Shown: one piece after another, positions 41,040-49,903 of the stretch
Layout of the letters: every line of letters starts with the position of its first letter
Numbering within the stretch: position 1 is the stretch's first letter
NCBI RefSeq assembly: GCF_000286955.2
Contig: NZ_AJYK02000048.1
Coordinates: 1 to 53,067 of the forward strand
Direction of reading: 5' to 3'
Length of the DNA: 53,067 bases
DNA from: Vibrio rumoiensis 1S-45
Lineage (GTDB): Bacteria > Pseudomonadota > Gammaproteobacteria > Enterobacterales > Vibrionaceae
Notes under the pieces: generated by a model
What the model saw: only the letters and a program-made list of their open reading frames with translations
Told to the model about the DNA's origin: nothing
Database searches by the model: none
Made by a program: the position numbers and the translations under genes

Positions 41040-42209
41040 ATGAAAACAGAATTAACATTACAGGATAAACAGTTCACCCTTCTTCGCTTCCCAAAACGCT
41101 CGAATGAGATCTTACAAGCATGGGATGCTGGTGATGAATACATCATTAACCACGTCAGTGAAATGGGATTATCTTCAGGAAAGAACATCCTTATCTTAAA
41201 TGATAATTTTGGTGCTTTATCTTGTTGGTTTGCGCAAGATCATCAAGTCACAATGATGAGCGATTCTTTTATCTCACATAAAGGTGCGCTCAAAAATCTA
41301 CAGCGTAACCAATGCGCAAAAATTCAGTTCTTAACCTGTTTAGATGATATACCACAAGGCATTGATCTTGTATTAATGCAGATCCCTAAAAGTAATCGCT
41401 TACTCACTTGGCAGCTTTCTAAATTAAGGTCATCCCTACCAGAAAACTGCCCAGTTATCGCGGTCAACAAAGCTAAAGAAATTCACACGTCGACTCTAAA
41501 TTTATTTGAAAAACATCTCGGTACGACAACGACATCCCTTGCCTGGAAAAAGCACCGTTTAGTATTCTCAACGCCAAATTGCCAATCTATTTTAGCGGTT
41601 CCTGCTGAGTGCGAATGGCCCGTTGACGGTGAAGATATTATCTTGTCGAATTACGCCAATGTTTACTCTGGTGAGAATTTAGATCTCGGCGCTCGTTTTA
41701 TGCTGCAACACCTTCCTGTTGATGAAGAATTACGTCACATCATCGATCTTGGTTGCGGTAATGGGATATTATCGATAAAAGCGGGGCAACTAAACCCTCA
41801 AGCTCGCATTACAAGTATCGATGAAAGTTTTATGGCGGTCGCTTCTGCGAAAAAGAATTTAGAACGTAATTTAGGAACCGAACGTAACATCCAAGTTATC
41901 GCTAATAACTGCTTAGATGGCATGAAAGACAACAGCACTTATTTAGTACTTTGTAACCCTCCTTTCCATCAAAACAACACAATTACTGATCATATTGCGT
42001 GGCAAATGTTCTGCGATGCCAAAGATGCATTGAACCATAGTGGTAAATTACTTGTCGTAGGAAACCGCCACTTAGAATACCAAATTAAGCTTTCACGCTT
42101 ATTTGGCAAGGAACACGTTACTGTAATTGCTGAAAATGATAAATTCGTCATTTTAGAAGCAATAAAAAATAACGATTTAACCAAACCGAATCATAAGGAC
42201 ATCTATTAA
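41040..42209 (+). CDS. rlmG: 23S rRNA (guanine(1835)-N2)-methyltransferase RlmG
   Basis: RlmG methylates G1835 of 23S rRNA. The 389-residue protein (E. coli 378) has a degenerate N-terminal methyltransferase-like domain (ILNDNFGALSCWFA; HTSTLNLFEKHLG) and an active C-terminal domain with the SAM loop DLGCGNG (236-242) and catalytic NPPFHQ (306-311). The N-terminal DAGDEYI... resemblance favours RlmG over the paralogue RsmC. Its stop overlaps the yajG ATG by one base. Confidence 0.92.
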   Translation: MKTELTLQDKQFTLLRFPKRSNEILQAWDAGDEYIINHVSEMGLSSGKNILILNDNFGALSCWFAQDHQVTMMSDSFISHKGALKNLQRNQCAKIQFLTCLDDIPQGIDLVLMQIPKSNRLLTWQLSKLRSSLPENCPVIAVNKAKEIHTSTLNLFEKHLGTTTTSLAWKKHRLVFSTPNCQSILAVPAECEWPVDGEDIILSNYANVYSGENLDLGARFMLQHLPVDEELRHIIDLGCGNGILSIKAGQLNPQARITSIDESFMAVASAKKNLERNLGTERNIQVIANNCLDGMKDNSTYLVLCNPPFHQNNTITDHIAWQMFCDAKDALNHSGKLLVVGNRHLEYQIKLSRLFGKEHVTVIAENDKFVILEAIKNNDLTKPNHKDIY

Positions 42210-42784
42210 TGAAAAAGCTCGTTATGCTATTTACTGCACTTGCTTTAACGGCTTGTGCCAGTGTCTCTCAAGACGATTTAATCAATTTAACACCATCTTC
42301 AACCTTAAGCTCAAGTAAAGTTGTCGATGGGCTTGCATTCACATTAACTAGCCAAGATGTTCGTAATGCCCAATTTATCGCGATTATTAAAGAAGATGGA
42401 CAAGAACAAGTTCAGCCCCTTCATGCCAAACAAAATGTTCGTAAAGCTTATGAAGCTGCTGTATATCAGCAACTCTTCTCCCAAGGCTTTACCATAACAA
42501 GAAATAGCAATAATATCGTTAATGTTCAAGTGGTTGATGCTGTTGCAACCGTCAATCAAGAACCTGTAAAATATTCAATCGATGGTGAAGTGACCTTAAA
42601 AATCACTGCCGAAACACCAGATGGTAAGTTTGTAAAAACCTACACTGGTTCTGGTACTAAATCAGGTTCATTTACCGCAGATAAAACCGATGTTGAAGAA
42701 GTACTTAATCGCGTATCGAGTCGCGTATTAACCAGTATTGCCCAAGATTCAGAACTCACAAATTATATGAAAGGTAACTTTTGA
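42209..42784 (+). CDS. yajG: YajG family lipoprotein
   Basis: This 191-residue protein has a short leader with lipobox LTAC (C16). The rest matches the YajG family, envelope lipoproteins of unknown function. It overlaps rlmG (TAATG) and the next gene (TGATG) by one base each, so the three are translated as a coupled unit. Confidence 0.87.
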   Translation: MKKLVMLFTALALTACASVSQDDLINLTPSSTLSSSKVVDGLAFTLTSQDVRNAQFIAIIKEDGQEQVQPLHAKQNVRKAYEAAVYQQLFSQGFTITRNSNNIVNVQVVDAVATVNQEPVKYSIDGEVTLKITAETPDGKFVKTYTGSGTKSGSFTADKTDVEEVLNRVSSRVLTSIAQDSELTNYMKGNF

Positions 42785-43326
42785 TGAAGAAGATTTTTTT
42801 CTCACTTTTAATGCTATTTAGTGCTTCAAGCTTTGCAGCAAAGAATGTTGAATTCGAAACCTCTGCCGGTAACTTCACCGTTGAACTTAATGAACAACTG
42901 GCGCCAATAAGCGTGGCTAACTTCATCAAGTATGTAAATGATGGCAGTTATGTTGGCACTCAATTCCATCGTGTTATTCCAGGCTTTATGGCACAAGGTG
43001 GCGGTTTTGATAAAAACATGGTTGAACGTTCTTCTTACGCACCGATTCAAAACGAAGCGGCTAACGGTTTAGAAAACCTCACAGCAACTATTGCCATGGC
43101 CCGTACGAGCAACCCGAATTCAGCTACACGTCAATTTTTCATCAACTTAAAAGATAATGACTTTTTAAATTACTCTCGTAATTCAGCTGGTTATGCCGTA
43201 TTTGGTAAAGTAACCAAAGGGTTTAGTGTAATTCAAGCAATGGCACAGAAGCCAACGCATAGCTTAGGCATGATGCAAGACGTTCCCGTCACACCAATCA
43301 TGATCACCAAAGCAACTATCAAGTAA
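42784..43326 (+). CDS. Periplasmic peptidyl-prolyl cis-trans isomerase (cyclophilin type)
   Basis: This 180-residue protein has a signal peptide (cleavage after ...SASSFA, about residue 18) and a cyclophilin domain with FHRVIPGFMAQGG and MARTSNPNSATRQFF. It accelerates proline isomerisation; the leader implies periplasmic action, like PpiA. I start at ATG 42784, which overlaps the yajG stop, rather than at TTG 42781. An 8-bp tandem repeat begins inside its last codons. Confidence 0.92.
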   Translation: MKKIFFSLLMLFSASSFAAKNVEFETSAGNFTVELNEQLAPISVANFIKYVNDGSYVGTQFHRVIPGFMAQGGGFDKNMVERSSYAPIQNEAANGLENLTATIAMARTSNPNSATRQFFINLKDNDFLNYSRNSAGYAVFGKVTKGFSVIQAMAQKPTHSLGMMQDVPVTPIMITKATIK

Positions 43327-43352
43327 CCAAGTAACCAAGTAACCAAGTAACC
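43321..43352. repeat. Tandem repeat, AAGTAACC x 4
   Basis: Four perfect copies of the 8-bp unit AAGTAACC run from 43321 to 43352. The first copy supplies the last Lys codon and TAA stop of the cyclophilin gene. Copy-number change would leave the protein unaltered but would alter the spacing to ampG. Confidence 0.95.
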
Positions 43353-43455
43353 ACCATAAATTCAGCCACTATGATTTAAAAAGCGTTTTGTACTTAACAT
43401 TTTTTAATCCATAGCGGCTTAATTCTCAGTGCAAAATTCCCCAAGGAGTACACCC

Positions 43456-44799
43456 ATGGCCTCTATGACCTGGAAGGCAACTATACAGACCTATTTAGAC
43501 AAACGTTTGTTATGGGTGTTCATGTTAGGTTGTTCGAGTGGTTTTCCTTGGGTATTAATTGGTTCGAACATGTCAGGTTGGTTAGCTGATGCTGGCCTTA
43601 GTCGTTCTGCCATTGGTTATTTTGGCGCGGTATTTGCTGTGTATGCGATTAATTTTTTATGGGCTCCATTGGTTGATCGCGTAAAACTGCCCTTGCTTCA
43701 TAAGTATTTAGGCCAACGCCGAAGTTGGATCTTGTTATGCCAATTTATCATGTTGGTGTGCACCTTTTTCTTATCTGGCTTAAATCCTACCGAAAACCTT
43801 ATTTTAATCTCGGCGATTGCATTGGCTATTTCCACCGCTTCTGCCACTCAAGATATCGCCATTGATGCATTTCGTATCGACTCTTTTCCTAAAAGTAATA
43901 ACAGCAAATTACCTCAAGCTTCTGCGATGGCGGTAATTGGTTGGTGGACCGGCTATTCATTACCAGGTTACCTTGCCTTTTCTAATGCTGATGCTTACGG
44001 ATGGAACAACGTTTACTACGGCATGACTTTAGTCATTCTGATATTAATGGTATTCACTCTGTTCACTGGGGAACCAATTACTCAGCGTGATGAATTGCAA
44101 CAAGAAGCAGAAAAGCGTCATGCAAAAGTCGTTAATTCCAAAATTGTGGCATGGCTTTCTGTCACAGTAGTCGAACCCTTTTTAGATTTTTTCCGTCGCA
44201 ATGGCGTACAAGTTGCCATTACATTATTGCTGTTTGTTTTTCTCTTTAAGATTGGCGAAGCCTTCCTGGGACGAATGTCCATCGTCTTTTATAAAGAAAT
44301 CGGATTCAGTAATGAACAAATCGGTGAATATTCAAAACTAATTGGCTGGGGCGCAACCATGGTATTTACCTTTGTTGGCAGTATGTTCAATGTACGCTTT
44401 GGTATTATAAAAGGGCTAATGATTGGTGGTGTCGCCATGGCAAGCAGTAACTTAATGTTTGCTTGGATTGCCTCCGTTGGTCCAAATGAGCATTTATTGC
44501 TTGCTACGGTATTGGTCGATAATTTCACCACAGCATTCTCAACAGTAGCTTTTGTTTCTTTCTTAACAGTACTTACTGGACAAGCTTTTTCAGCAACACA
44601 ATACGCACTGCTTGCTTCATTAGGAAATTTCGGTCGTACGACATTATCCTCTTTAAGCGGCGAGTTGGTTGATCATCTCAATAGTTGGCCATTGTTTTTC
44701 ATTATTACGGCAGTAATGGTGATCCCGAGTTTAATCATGCTTTATTCCCTTAGACACTACTTCCATGACTTATTGGAAAAAGCACGAAATCAACAATAG
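43456..44799 (+). CDS. ampG: Muropeptide permease AmpG
   Basis: AmpG imports GlcNAc-anhydroMurNAc peptides for cell-wall recycling and indirectly feeds beta-lactamase induction. The 447-residue major-facilitator protein has about 14 membrane segments and the typical RRSWILL and ATQDIAIDAFRID segments. ATG 43456 is chosen because AAGGAG lies seven bases upstream; an in-frame GTG at 43429 is the alternative. Its ligands are products of lytic transglycosylases such as MltA in this window. Confidence 0.95.
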   Translation: MASMTWKATIQTYLDKRLLWVFMLGCSSGFPWVLIGSNMSGWLADAGLSRSAIGYFGAVFAVYAINFLWAPLVDRVKLPLLHKYLGQRRSWILLCQFIMLVCTFFLSGLNPTENLILISAIALAISTASATQDIAIDAFRIDSFPKSNNSKLPQASAMAVIGWWTGYSLPGYLAFSNADAYGWNNVYYGMTLVILILMVFTLFTGEPITQRDELQQEAEKRHAKVVNSKIVAWLSVTVVEPFLDFFRRNGVQVAITLLLFVFLFKIGEAFLGRMSIVFYKEIGFSNEQIGEYSKLIGWGATMVFTFVGSMFNVRFGIIKGLMIGGVAMASSNLMFAWIASVGPNEHLLLATVLVDNFTTAFSTVAFVSFLTVLTGQAFSATQYALLASLGNFGRTTLSSLSGELVDHLNSWPLFFIITAVMVIPSLIMLYSLRHYFHDLLEKARNQQ

Positions 44800-44823
44800 T
44801 TCCTCTCTTCATACTACATGAAT

Positions 44824-44863
44824 AAAAAACACCCGATGTAATCGCTTGCTTCGGGTGTTTTTT
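44824..44863. terminator. Terminator of ampG
   Basis: AAAAAACACCCGA (44824-44836) pairs with TCGGGTGTTTTTT (44851-44863), giving a 13-bp stem with T runs in both directions. Confidence 0.92.
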
Positions 44864-44922
44864 GTACTAAGCTCAAAAATCAGAAAGCCCCTACGTTAAT
44901 AGTTCATATTTTAATGACAATA

Positions 44923-44938
44923 CGTGATCAATCTCACA
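44923..44938. promoter_or_regulatory. CRP-binding site upstream of ompK
   Basis: CGTGATCAATCTCACA matches TGTGA-N6-TCACA at 9 of 10 positions. A TATTAT at 44991-44996 is a possible -10; if so, the site centre is near -72, a usual class-I position. Tsx-type porins are CRP-dependent in E. coli. Confidence 0.75.
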
Positions 44939-45070
44939 ATGTTTTTGTGGGTTTGCAGTTTTTATCACTTACAAATGCGATTTAAACCTTTATTATCTGC
45001 GCCATTCAAGGAAGACATACATCATGTATGGATGTGAACACAATATTACTGATTAAAGAGAGCCCTACTC

Positions 45071-45889
45071 ATGCGTAAAACACTTTTAGCTCTTAGTCTT
45101 GTCGCTGCTTCAGCACCAGTTTTAGCTGCAGACTATTCTGATGACATTCACAAGAATGACTACAAATGGCTACAATTTAACCTGATGTATTCTTTAGATG
45201 AGAAACCAGCCTCTTCTGAAGCCACTAAAGATGGCCATGATTACTTAGAAATGGAATTTGGTGGACGTTCGGGGATCTTCGATCTTTATGGCTATGTGGA
45301 TGTTTTCAACCTAACAGGCTCTGACAATCAAGATAAATCAGATTCTGCAGACAAAATGTTCATGAAATTTGCACCTCGTATGTCTCTTGATGCATTAACC
45401 GGTAAAGATCTCTCTTTCGGTCCGGTTCAAGAGCTTTATGTTGCGACCCTGTTTAACTGGGGTGGTAATAATGGTGGTGTAAATAACTCATTCTACGGTC
45501 TAGGTTCTGACATCAATGTTCCTTGGTTAGGTAAAGTTGGCTTAAATGTTTACGCTTTATACGATATCAATCAAAAAGATTGGAATGGTTACCAAATCTC
45601 AACGAATTGGTTCAAGCCTTTCTACACCTTTTCTAATGGCTCATTTATTTCTTACCAAGGTTACATTGACTACCAATTTGGCATGAAGGAAAAATACTCT
45701 TCTGTAAGCAATGGTGGGGCAATGTTTAACGGTATTTACTGGCACAGTGAACGCTTTGCAGTGGGTTACGGTTTGAAATTATATAAAGATGTTTATGGCC
45801 TTGAAGATGGTTCTGCGACAGGTTTTGATGGCGGAACATGGGAATCGAGCGGCATTTCTCATTACTTTGACGTAACTTACAAGTTCTAA
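45071..45889 (+). CDS. ompK: OmpK / Tsx-family nucleoside-specific outer-membrane channel
   Basis: This 272-residue protein has a signal peptide (about 1-20, ...APVLAAD) and the Tsx/OmpK barrel, ending in the outer-membrane-sorting aromatic F (...DVTYKF). Landmarks are KWLQFNLMYS and the FYGLGSDINVPWLGKV segment. Vibrio OmpK is the receptor for phage KVP40; the Tsx family imports nucleosides. It is monocistronic, with terminators on both sides and a CRP site upstream. Confidence 0.93.
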   Translation: MRKTLLALSLVAASAPVLAADYSDDIHKNDYKWLQFNLMYSLDEKPASSEATKDGHDYLEMEFGGRSGIFDLYGYVDVFNLTGSDNQDKSDSADKMFMKFAPRMSLDALTGKDLSFGPVQELYVATLFNWGGNNGGVNNSFYGLGSDINVPWLGKVGLNVYALYDINQKDWNGYQISTNWFKPFYTFSNGSFISYQGYIDYQFGMKEKYSSVSNGGAMFNGIYWHSERFAVGYGLKLYKDVYGLEDGSATGFDGGTWESSGISHYFDVTYKF

Positions 45890-45921
45890 TCTCACCCTGC
45901 TTTTGCAGTAATATGAGATAT

Positions 45922-45966
45922 TAATGGCGCAGATTGAGTTTTCAATCTGCGCCATTATTGTTTTTA
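45922..45966 (+). terminator. Terminator of ompK
   Basis: A perfect 16-bp stem (TAATGGCGCAGATTGA at 45922-45937, complement at 45942-45957) has a 4-base loop and is followed by TTGTTTTTA. Confidence 0.95.
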
Positions 45967-46052
45967 CGGTATTCTATTTAGAATAAGAAATCGTCCCCAA
46001 TGATGATGGCTTTAATGGCCGCACTTGCTCTGTAAAACAAAGGAACAATGAA

Positions 46053-46946
46053 ATGAAAATAGGGATTGTCGGTTTGGGCGCTATTGGTTCGTTATGGGCT
46101 GTAAAATGCCATCAAAACGACCACCAAGTAGTGGGTTTTACTCGTTCACAAGTGACCGAGACCTTATCGATACAACTAGATGACTCTCAACCTATTAGAA
46201 TTAAAGCGAACGATTATCATGCTTTACAGCAGTGCCAATTATTACTCGTCACTGTAAAATCCACCCAGGTAACAACAGCGCTTGAACCTCTTCATGCTTT
46301 TTTAAATAAAGATACTCCGATTATATTTTTACATAATGGAATGGGGGCGGTTGATGCTTTGGATGACAAATGGCATAAAAACCCTCTTTTGTTAGCAACC
46401 ACCACTCAAGCGGCTTTTCGACCAATAAAAAATCAAGTCAATCATACTGGTGCAGGGCAAACATTGATTGGACCAAGCCTATTCACTTCCTCATTCAACC
46501 TAGCAAAAATTAAAGATTTGATCGTTGAGTTAGACTCTGTTCTACCTCGGGTCAAATGGTGTGATGATATTCATAACGCCCTATGGAACAAACTGATTAT
46601 TAACTGTGTCATTAATCCATTAACGGCCATTCATCAATGTAGAAATGGCGAACTAGCAAGCGATAAATTCAAAGCTCAAATTTCATGGTTAATCGATGAA
46701 ATTTGCCAAGTTATCAGCGCCGAGAAAATTGAAATATCGCATCAAGATCTTGTCGATAACGTCTACCGTGTCATTCAGTCCACCGCACAAAATTTTTCAT
46801 CTATGAATCAAGATATCGCCCATCACAGAGCCACAGAAATTGACTTTATCACAGGATATTTAATGAGAACCGCTAATAAACATGGCCTCACACTGCCACA
46901 CAACCAAGCGTTAATGGAACAAATCAAAGCGCTGCAAACAAATTAA
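46053..46946 (+). CDS. panE: 2-dehydropantoate 2-reductase (PanE-like)
   Basis: PanE reduces ketopantoate to pantoate with NADPH in the pantothenate pathway. The 297-residue protein has the N-terminal nucleotide loop GLGAIGS (7-13), HNGMGAVD, and the catalytic-lysine region WNKLIINCVINPLTAI. AAAGGAA precedes the ATG. The family also contains other ketoacid reductases, so the exact substrate is probable rather than proven. Confidence 0.88.
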   Translation: MKIGIVGLGAIGSLWAVKCHQNDHQVVGFTRSQVTETLSIQLDDSQPIRIKANDYHALQQCQLLLVTVKSTQVTTALEPLHAFLNKDTPIIFLHNGMGAVDALDDKWHKNPLLLATTTQAAFRPIKNQVNHTGAGQTLIGPSLFTSSFNLAKIKDLIVELDSVLPRVKWCDDIHNALWNKLIINCVINPLTAIHQCRNGELASDKFKAQISWLIDEICQVISAEKIEISHQDLVDNVYRVIQSTAQNFSSMNQDIAHHRATEIDFITGYLMRTANKHGLTLPHNQALMEQIKALQTN

Positions 46947-47038
46947 TCAACCCCTTTTTATACTCACTGAAACTCGCATCTTCAAGTCACTTGGGTATAT
47001 ACTCCCCACCCTCTTTTATTTACTTGACTAGGTTAATT

Positions 47039-48289
47039 ATGTCTTCTCAGCATACGTCTTCACTACATAATAATGCCTTCGATATTGATGCAATACGCTC
47101 TCAATTCCCATTCATTAATCACGATTCACCCGTGGTGTATTTAGACAGTGCAGCCACAACTCAAAAACCACAATGTGTGATCGACGCGATTAACCAATAT
47201 TACAGCCAACAAAATGCCAATGTTCACCGTGGAAGCCATAGCTTAACCGCTCATGCCACGCAACAATTTGAGCAAGCACGATCTCGAGTTCAATTTTTTA
47301 TTGGTGCTAATAGCCATAAAGAAATCATTTGGACACGAGGGGCAACTGAAGCGATTAACTTGATTGCACAAACTTATGCTCGTAGCACATTGCAAGTTGG
47401 AGATGAGATTTTAGTGGGTGAAATGGAACATCACGCCAATATCGTCCCTTGGCAAATAGTGGCTCAACAAACTGGTGCCAAAGTAATAAAAGTACCAATG
47501 ACTCAAGAGTGTCAGTGGGATATGAATGCTTTTCATGCCTTACTCAATAAAAAAACTAGAATCGTCGCAACAGCTCATATCACCAATGTCACCGCTACAC
47601 GTCAACCGATTGAAGCTATTATCGGACTTGCACATCAATATGGTGCCATGGTGGTGATTGATGGTGCTCAAGGTATCGTGCATGAAACCGTTGATGTTCA
47701 AAAGCTAGACTGTGATTTCTATGTTTTTTCAGGGCATAAATTATACGCGCCAGCAGGCATTGGTGTACTTTATGGTAAGCAGAGCTTGTTAGACGCAATG
47801 CCACCTTGGCACGGTGGAGGCAAGATGGTTGAGAAAGTCAGCTTTGAGCACACCTCTTTTGCCGATCTTCCCGGTAAATTTGAAGCTGGAACGCCCAATG
47901 TTGCCGGTGCTCTTGGTCTTGCTACTGCCATTGAATGGCTAACTGGTTTTGACGTTAACCACATTGAAGCTCATATTCACCAATTAAGTCACCAATTAGT
48001 GAAGGGCTTAGCGGCAATTGAAGGCGTCACAATAATAGGTTTACAACCACAGGCGAGCGTTGTTAGTTTTACCATCACCCTTGAAGGCGAAAACATTCAT
48101 CATCAAGACATTGCGACCTTGCTCGATCAACAAAATATTGCGGTACGCTCTGGGCATCACTGCGCCCACCCATTCATGGATGCATTAGGCATTGATGGCA
48201 CCATTCGCGTATCAATAGGCGTGTATAACAATGAGAAGGATATTAAAGCGTTACTGGTCGCGTTAACTAAGGCAATTGAACTTTTATAA
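47039..48289 (+). CDS. csdA: Cysteine desulfurase CsdA (SufS-type)
   Basis: CsdA removes sulfur from cysteine using PLP and passes persulfide to CsdE. From ATG 47039 it is 416 residues; a frame extending to 46991 runs through a repeat and is rejected. The PLP lysine is K234 (FSGHKLYAPAG), and the persulfide cysteine is C375 in RSGHHCAHP. It faces csdE and tcdA tail to tail. SufS is the alternative, but the neighbours indicate CsdA. Confidence 0.9.
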   Translation: MSSQHTSSLHNNAFDIDAIRSQFPFINHDSPVVYLDSAATTQKPQCVIDAINQYYSQQNANVHRGSHSLTAHATQQFEQARSRVQFFIGANSHKEIIWTRGATEAINLIAQTYARSTLQVGDEILVGEMEHHANIVPWQIVAQQTGAKVIKVPMTQECQWDMNAFHALLNKKTRIVATAHITNVTATRQPIEAIIGLAHQYGAMVVIDGAQGIVHETVDVQKLDCDFYVFSGHKLYAPAGIGVLYGKQSLLDAMPPWHGGGKMVEKVSFEHTSFADLPGKFEAGTPNVAGALGLATAIEWLTGFDVNHIEAHIHQLSHQLVKGLAAIEGVTIIGLQPQASVVSFTITLEGENIHHQDIATLLDQQNIAVRSGHHCAHPFMDALGIDGTIRVSIGVYNNEKDIKALLVALTKAIELL

Positions 48290-48336
48290 CCGATATTTTA
48301 TTCAAAAAATTCAACACAGAAGAGTGAGGATTATTC

Positions 48337-48753
48337 TTAGCGGCTCACTTGTTTGATTTGTTCGACTATCGCTCTTAATCCATTACCACGAGATGGGCTT
48401 AAATGATCAATTAATCCCAGTTGAGCAAAGTAAGCGTCTGTATCAAATTGCTGAATATGTTCTGACGTCTGATGATGAAAAGCGGCTAACACTAACGCAA
48501 TCAGTCCTCGAACAATTCGAGCATCTGAATCGGCTTGAAAATGCCAGTATTCACCATCGAACTCCGACGCTAACCACACTTTACTTTCACATCCAGCCAC
48601 CAAAAGCTGCTCTTGCTTCAAAGCTTCATCCATTTTAGGAAGTAACTTTCCCCACATGATCACTTGACGATAACGATCCTCCCAACTAGTAAAGCCAGAC
48701 ATGGTTTCAATGACCGTTGTTGCGGTAATGGTGGTACCAAATGGGTGGGACAT
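48337..48753 (-). CDS. csdE: Sulfur acceptor protein CsdE (SufE family)
   Basis: CsdE accepts persulfide from CsdA and relays it, in E. coli also towards TcdA/CsdL. The 138-residue protein has the SufE core with acceptor cysteine C55 (LVAGCESKVW). It is transcribed after tcdA and convergent with csdA, unlike the co-directional E. coli csdA-csdE. Confidence 0.93.
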   Translation of the reverse strand: MSHPFGTTITATTVIETMSGFTSWEDRYRQVIMWGKLLPKMDEALKQEQLLVAGCESKVWLASEFDGEYWHFQADSDARIVRGLIALVLAAFHHQTSEHIQQFDTDAYFAQLGLIDHLSPSRGNGLRAIVEQIKQVSR

Positions 48754-48776
48754 AACTGTATCTCGCGTTTCGTAAA

Positions 48777-49595
48777 CTAGGCGTTAGGCTCTACTTTATA
48801 TTTTTGAATTAACTTTTCAACAATGCGCGATACCGCTACAAACCCAAAAGTCGCGGTTACCACCGTTGCTGCGCCAAAACCACTAGCACAATCCATTCGT
48901 TTTGGCCCTTCAGCGGTTGATTTCACCCCACACACTGAACCATCAGCTTGCGGATATTTAAGTTGCTCCGTTGAGAATACGCAATCAATGCTGAATTTTC
49001 TCTGCGGGTTTTTGCTAAAGTGATGAAAGCGGCGCAGTGTATCTTTCAATTTTTTCGCCAATGGGTCTTGTACTGTCTTCGATAAGTCAGCAATTTTAAT
49101 TTGAGTTGGATCGGTTTGACCACCAGCTCCACCAGTTGTAATCACTTTGATTTTATTACTACGGCAAAAAGCCAATAACGCCGCTTTTGGCTTAATACTG
49201 TCAATAGCATCCAATACGTAATCGAATTCTTTACTGATGTATTGCTGAACATTATCAGGCGTAATAAAGTCATCAATCAAATTGATCTTACATTCTGGAT
49301 TAATCAAGGCGACACGCTCTGCCATGACTTCAATTTTGCTCTGCCCAACGGTTCCATTTAACGCATGAATTTGACGATTAATGTTAGTGACACAGACATC
49401 ATCCATATCAATAAGCGTAAGTTCACCCACACCCGTTCTTGCTAACGCTTCAACCGCCCATGAACCAACACCACCAATACCAACAACACAGACATGTGCC
49501 GCGCGTAAAATATCGACTTCACTGTGACCATAAAGTCGACGGGTTCCACCGAAACGTTGGTCATAGCTATCAGATGCAGGTTGCAGTGTTTTCAT
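48777..49595 (-). CDS. tcdA: tRNA threonylcarbamoyladenosine dehydratase TcdA (CsdL)
   Basis: TcdA is an E1-like enzyme that cyclises t6A37 to ct6A37 in ANN-decoding tRNAs. The 272-residue protein has the adenylate-binding loop GIGGVGS (39-45) and the DMDDVCVTNINRQ segment. The late ...KSTAEGPKRMDCASGFGA segment and csdE 23 bases downstream identify the CsdL branch over ThiF/MoeB. Confidence 0.94.
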   Translation of the reverse strand: MKTLQPASDSYDQRFGGTRRLYGHSEVDILRAAHVCVVGIGGVGSWAVEALARTGVGELTLIDMDDVCVTNINRQIHALNGTVGQSKIEVMAERVALINPECKINLIDDFITPDNVQQYISKEFDYVLDAIDSIKPKAALLAFCRSNKIKVITTGGAGGQTDPTQIKIADLSKTVQDPLAKKLKDTLRRFHHFSKNPQRKFSIDCVFSTEQLKYPQADGSVCGVKSTAEGPKRMDCASGFGAATVVTATFGFVAVSRIVEKLIQKYKVEPNA

Positions 49596-49903
49596 GAGAA
49601 GCCTTTATTAAAGCAAAGATCAAAAAGAGCGCGCATTATAGCGAATCGTGTGACGGGTATCTAGGAAAGCCTTACGCTGAAAACGTGTTGTAGCTAGGGA
49701 TTGCTTCTCTTGTTTCGGAAAAGATGAAAAAGACGAGAATCGGAATCTAATCACTGCGTGCTGGCTGTAGATCCCGGATAACTCGTACCTCGCTTCCGGG
49801 ATAACCCTATTTCTATGATTATAGTTTTCCTTAGAGCTTACACCTAGGAACTCGCTCTTTACTGTTCATTTCCTAGATCAGCTCCCTCAAAATTCGATAC
49901 ACC
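49596..49903. other. 308-base tcdA-mltA gap holding three consecutive inverted repeats
   Basis: No gene is seen. An imperfect palindrome lies at 49699-49747 (GATT/TTCTC with GAGAA/AATC). A perfect 8-bp ATCCCGGA/TCCGGGAT repeat lies at 49771-49802, and a CTAGGAA/TTCCTAG repeat at 49844-49876. The right-hand end is the 3' flank of mltA and the left-hand end the tcdA 5' flank. Confidence 0.6.
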
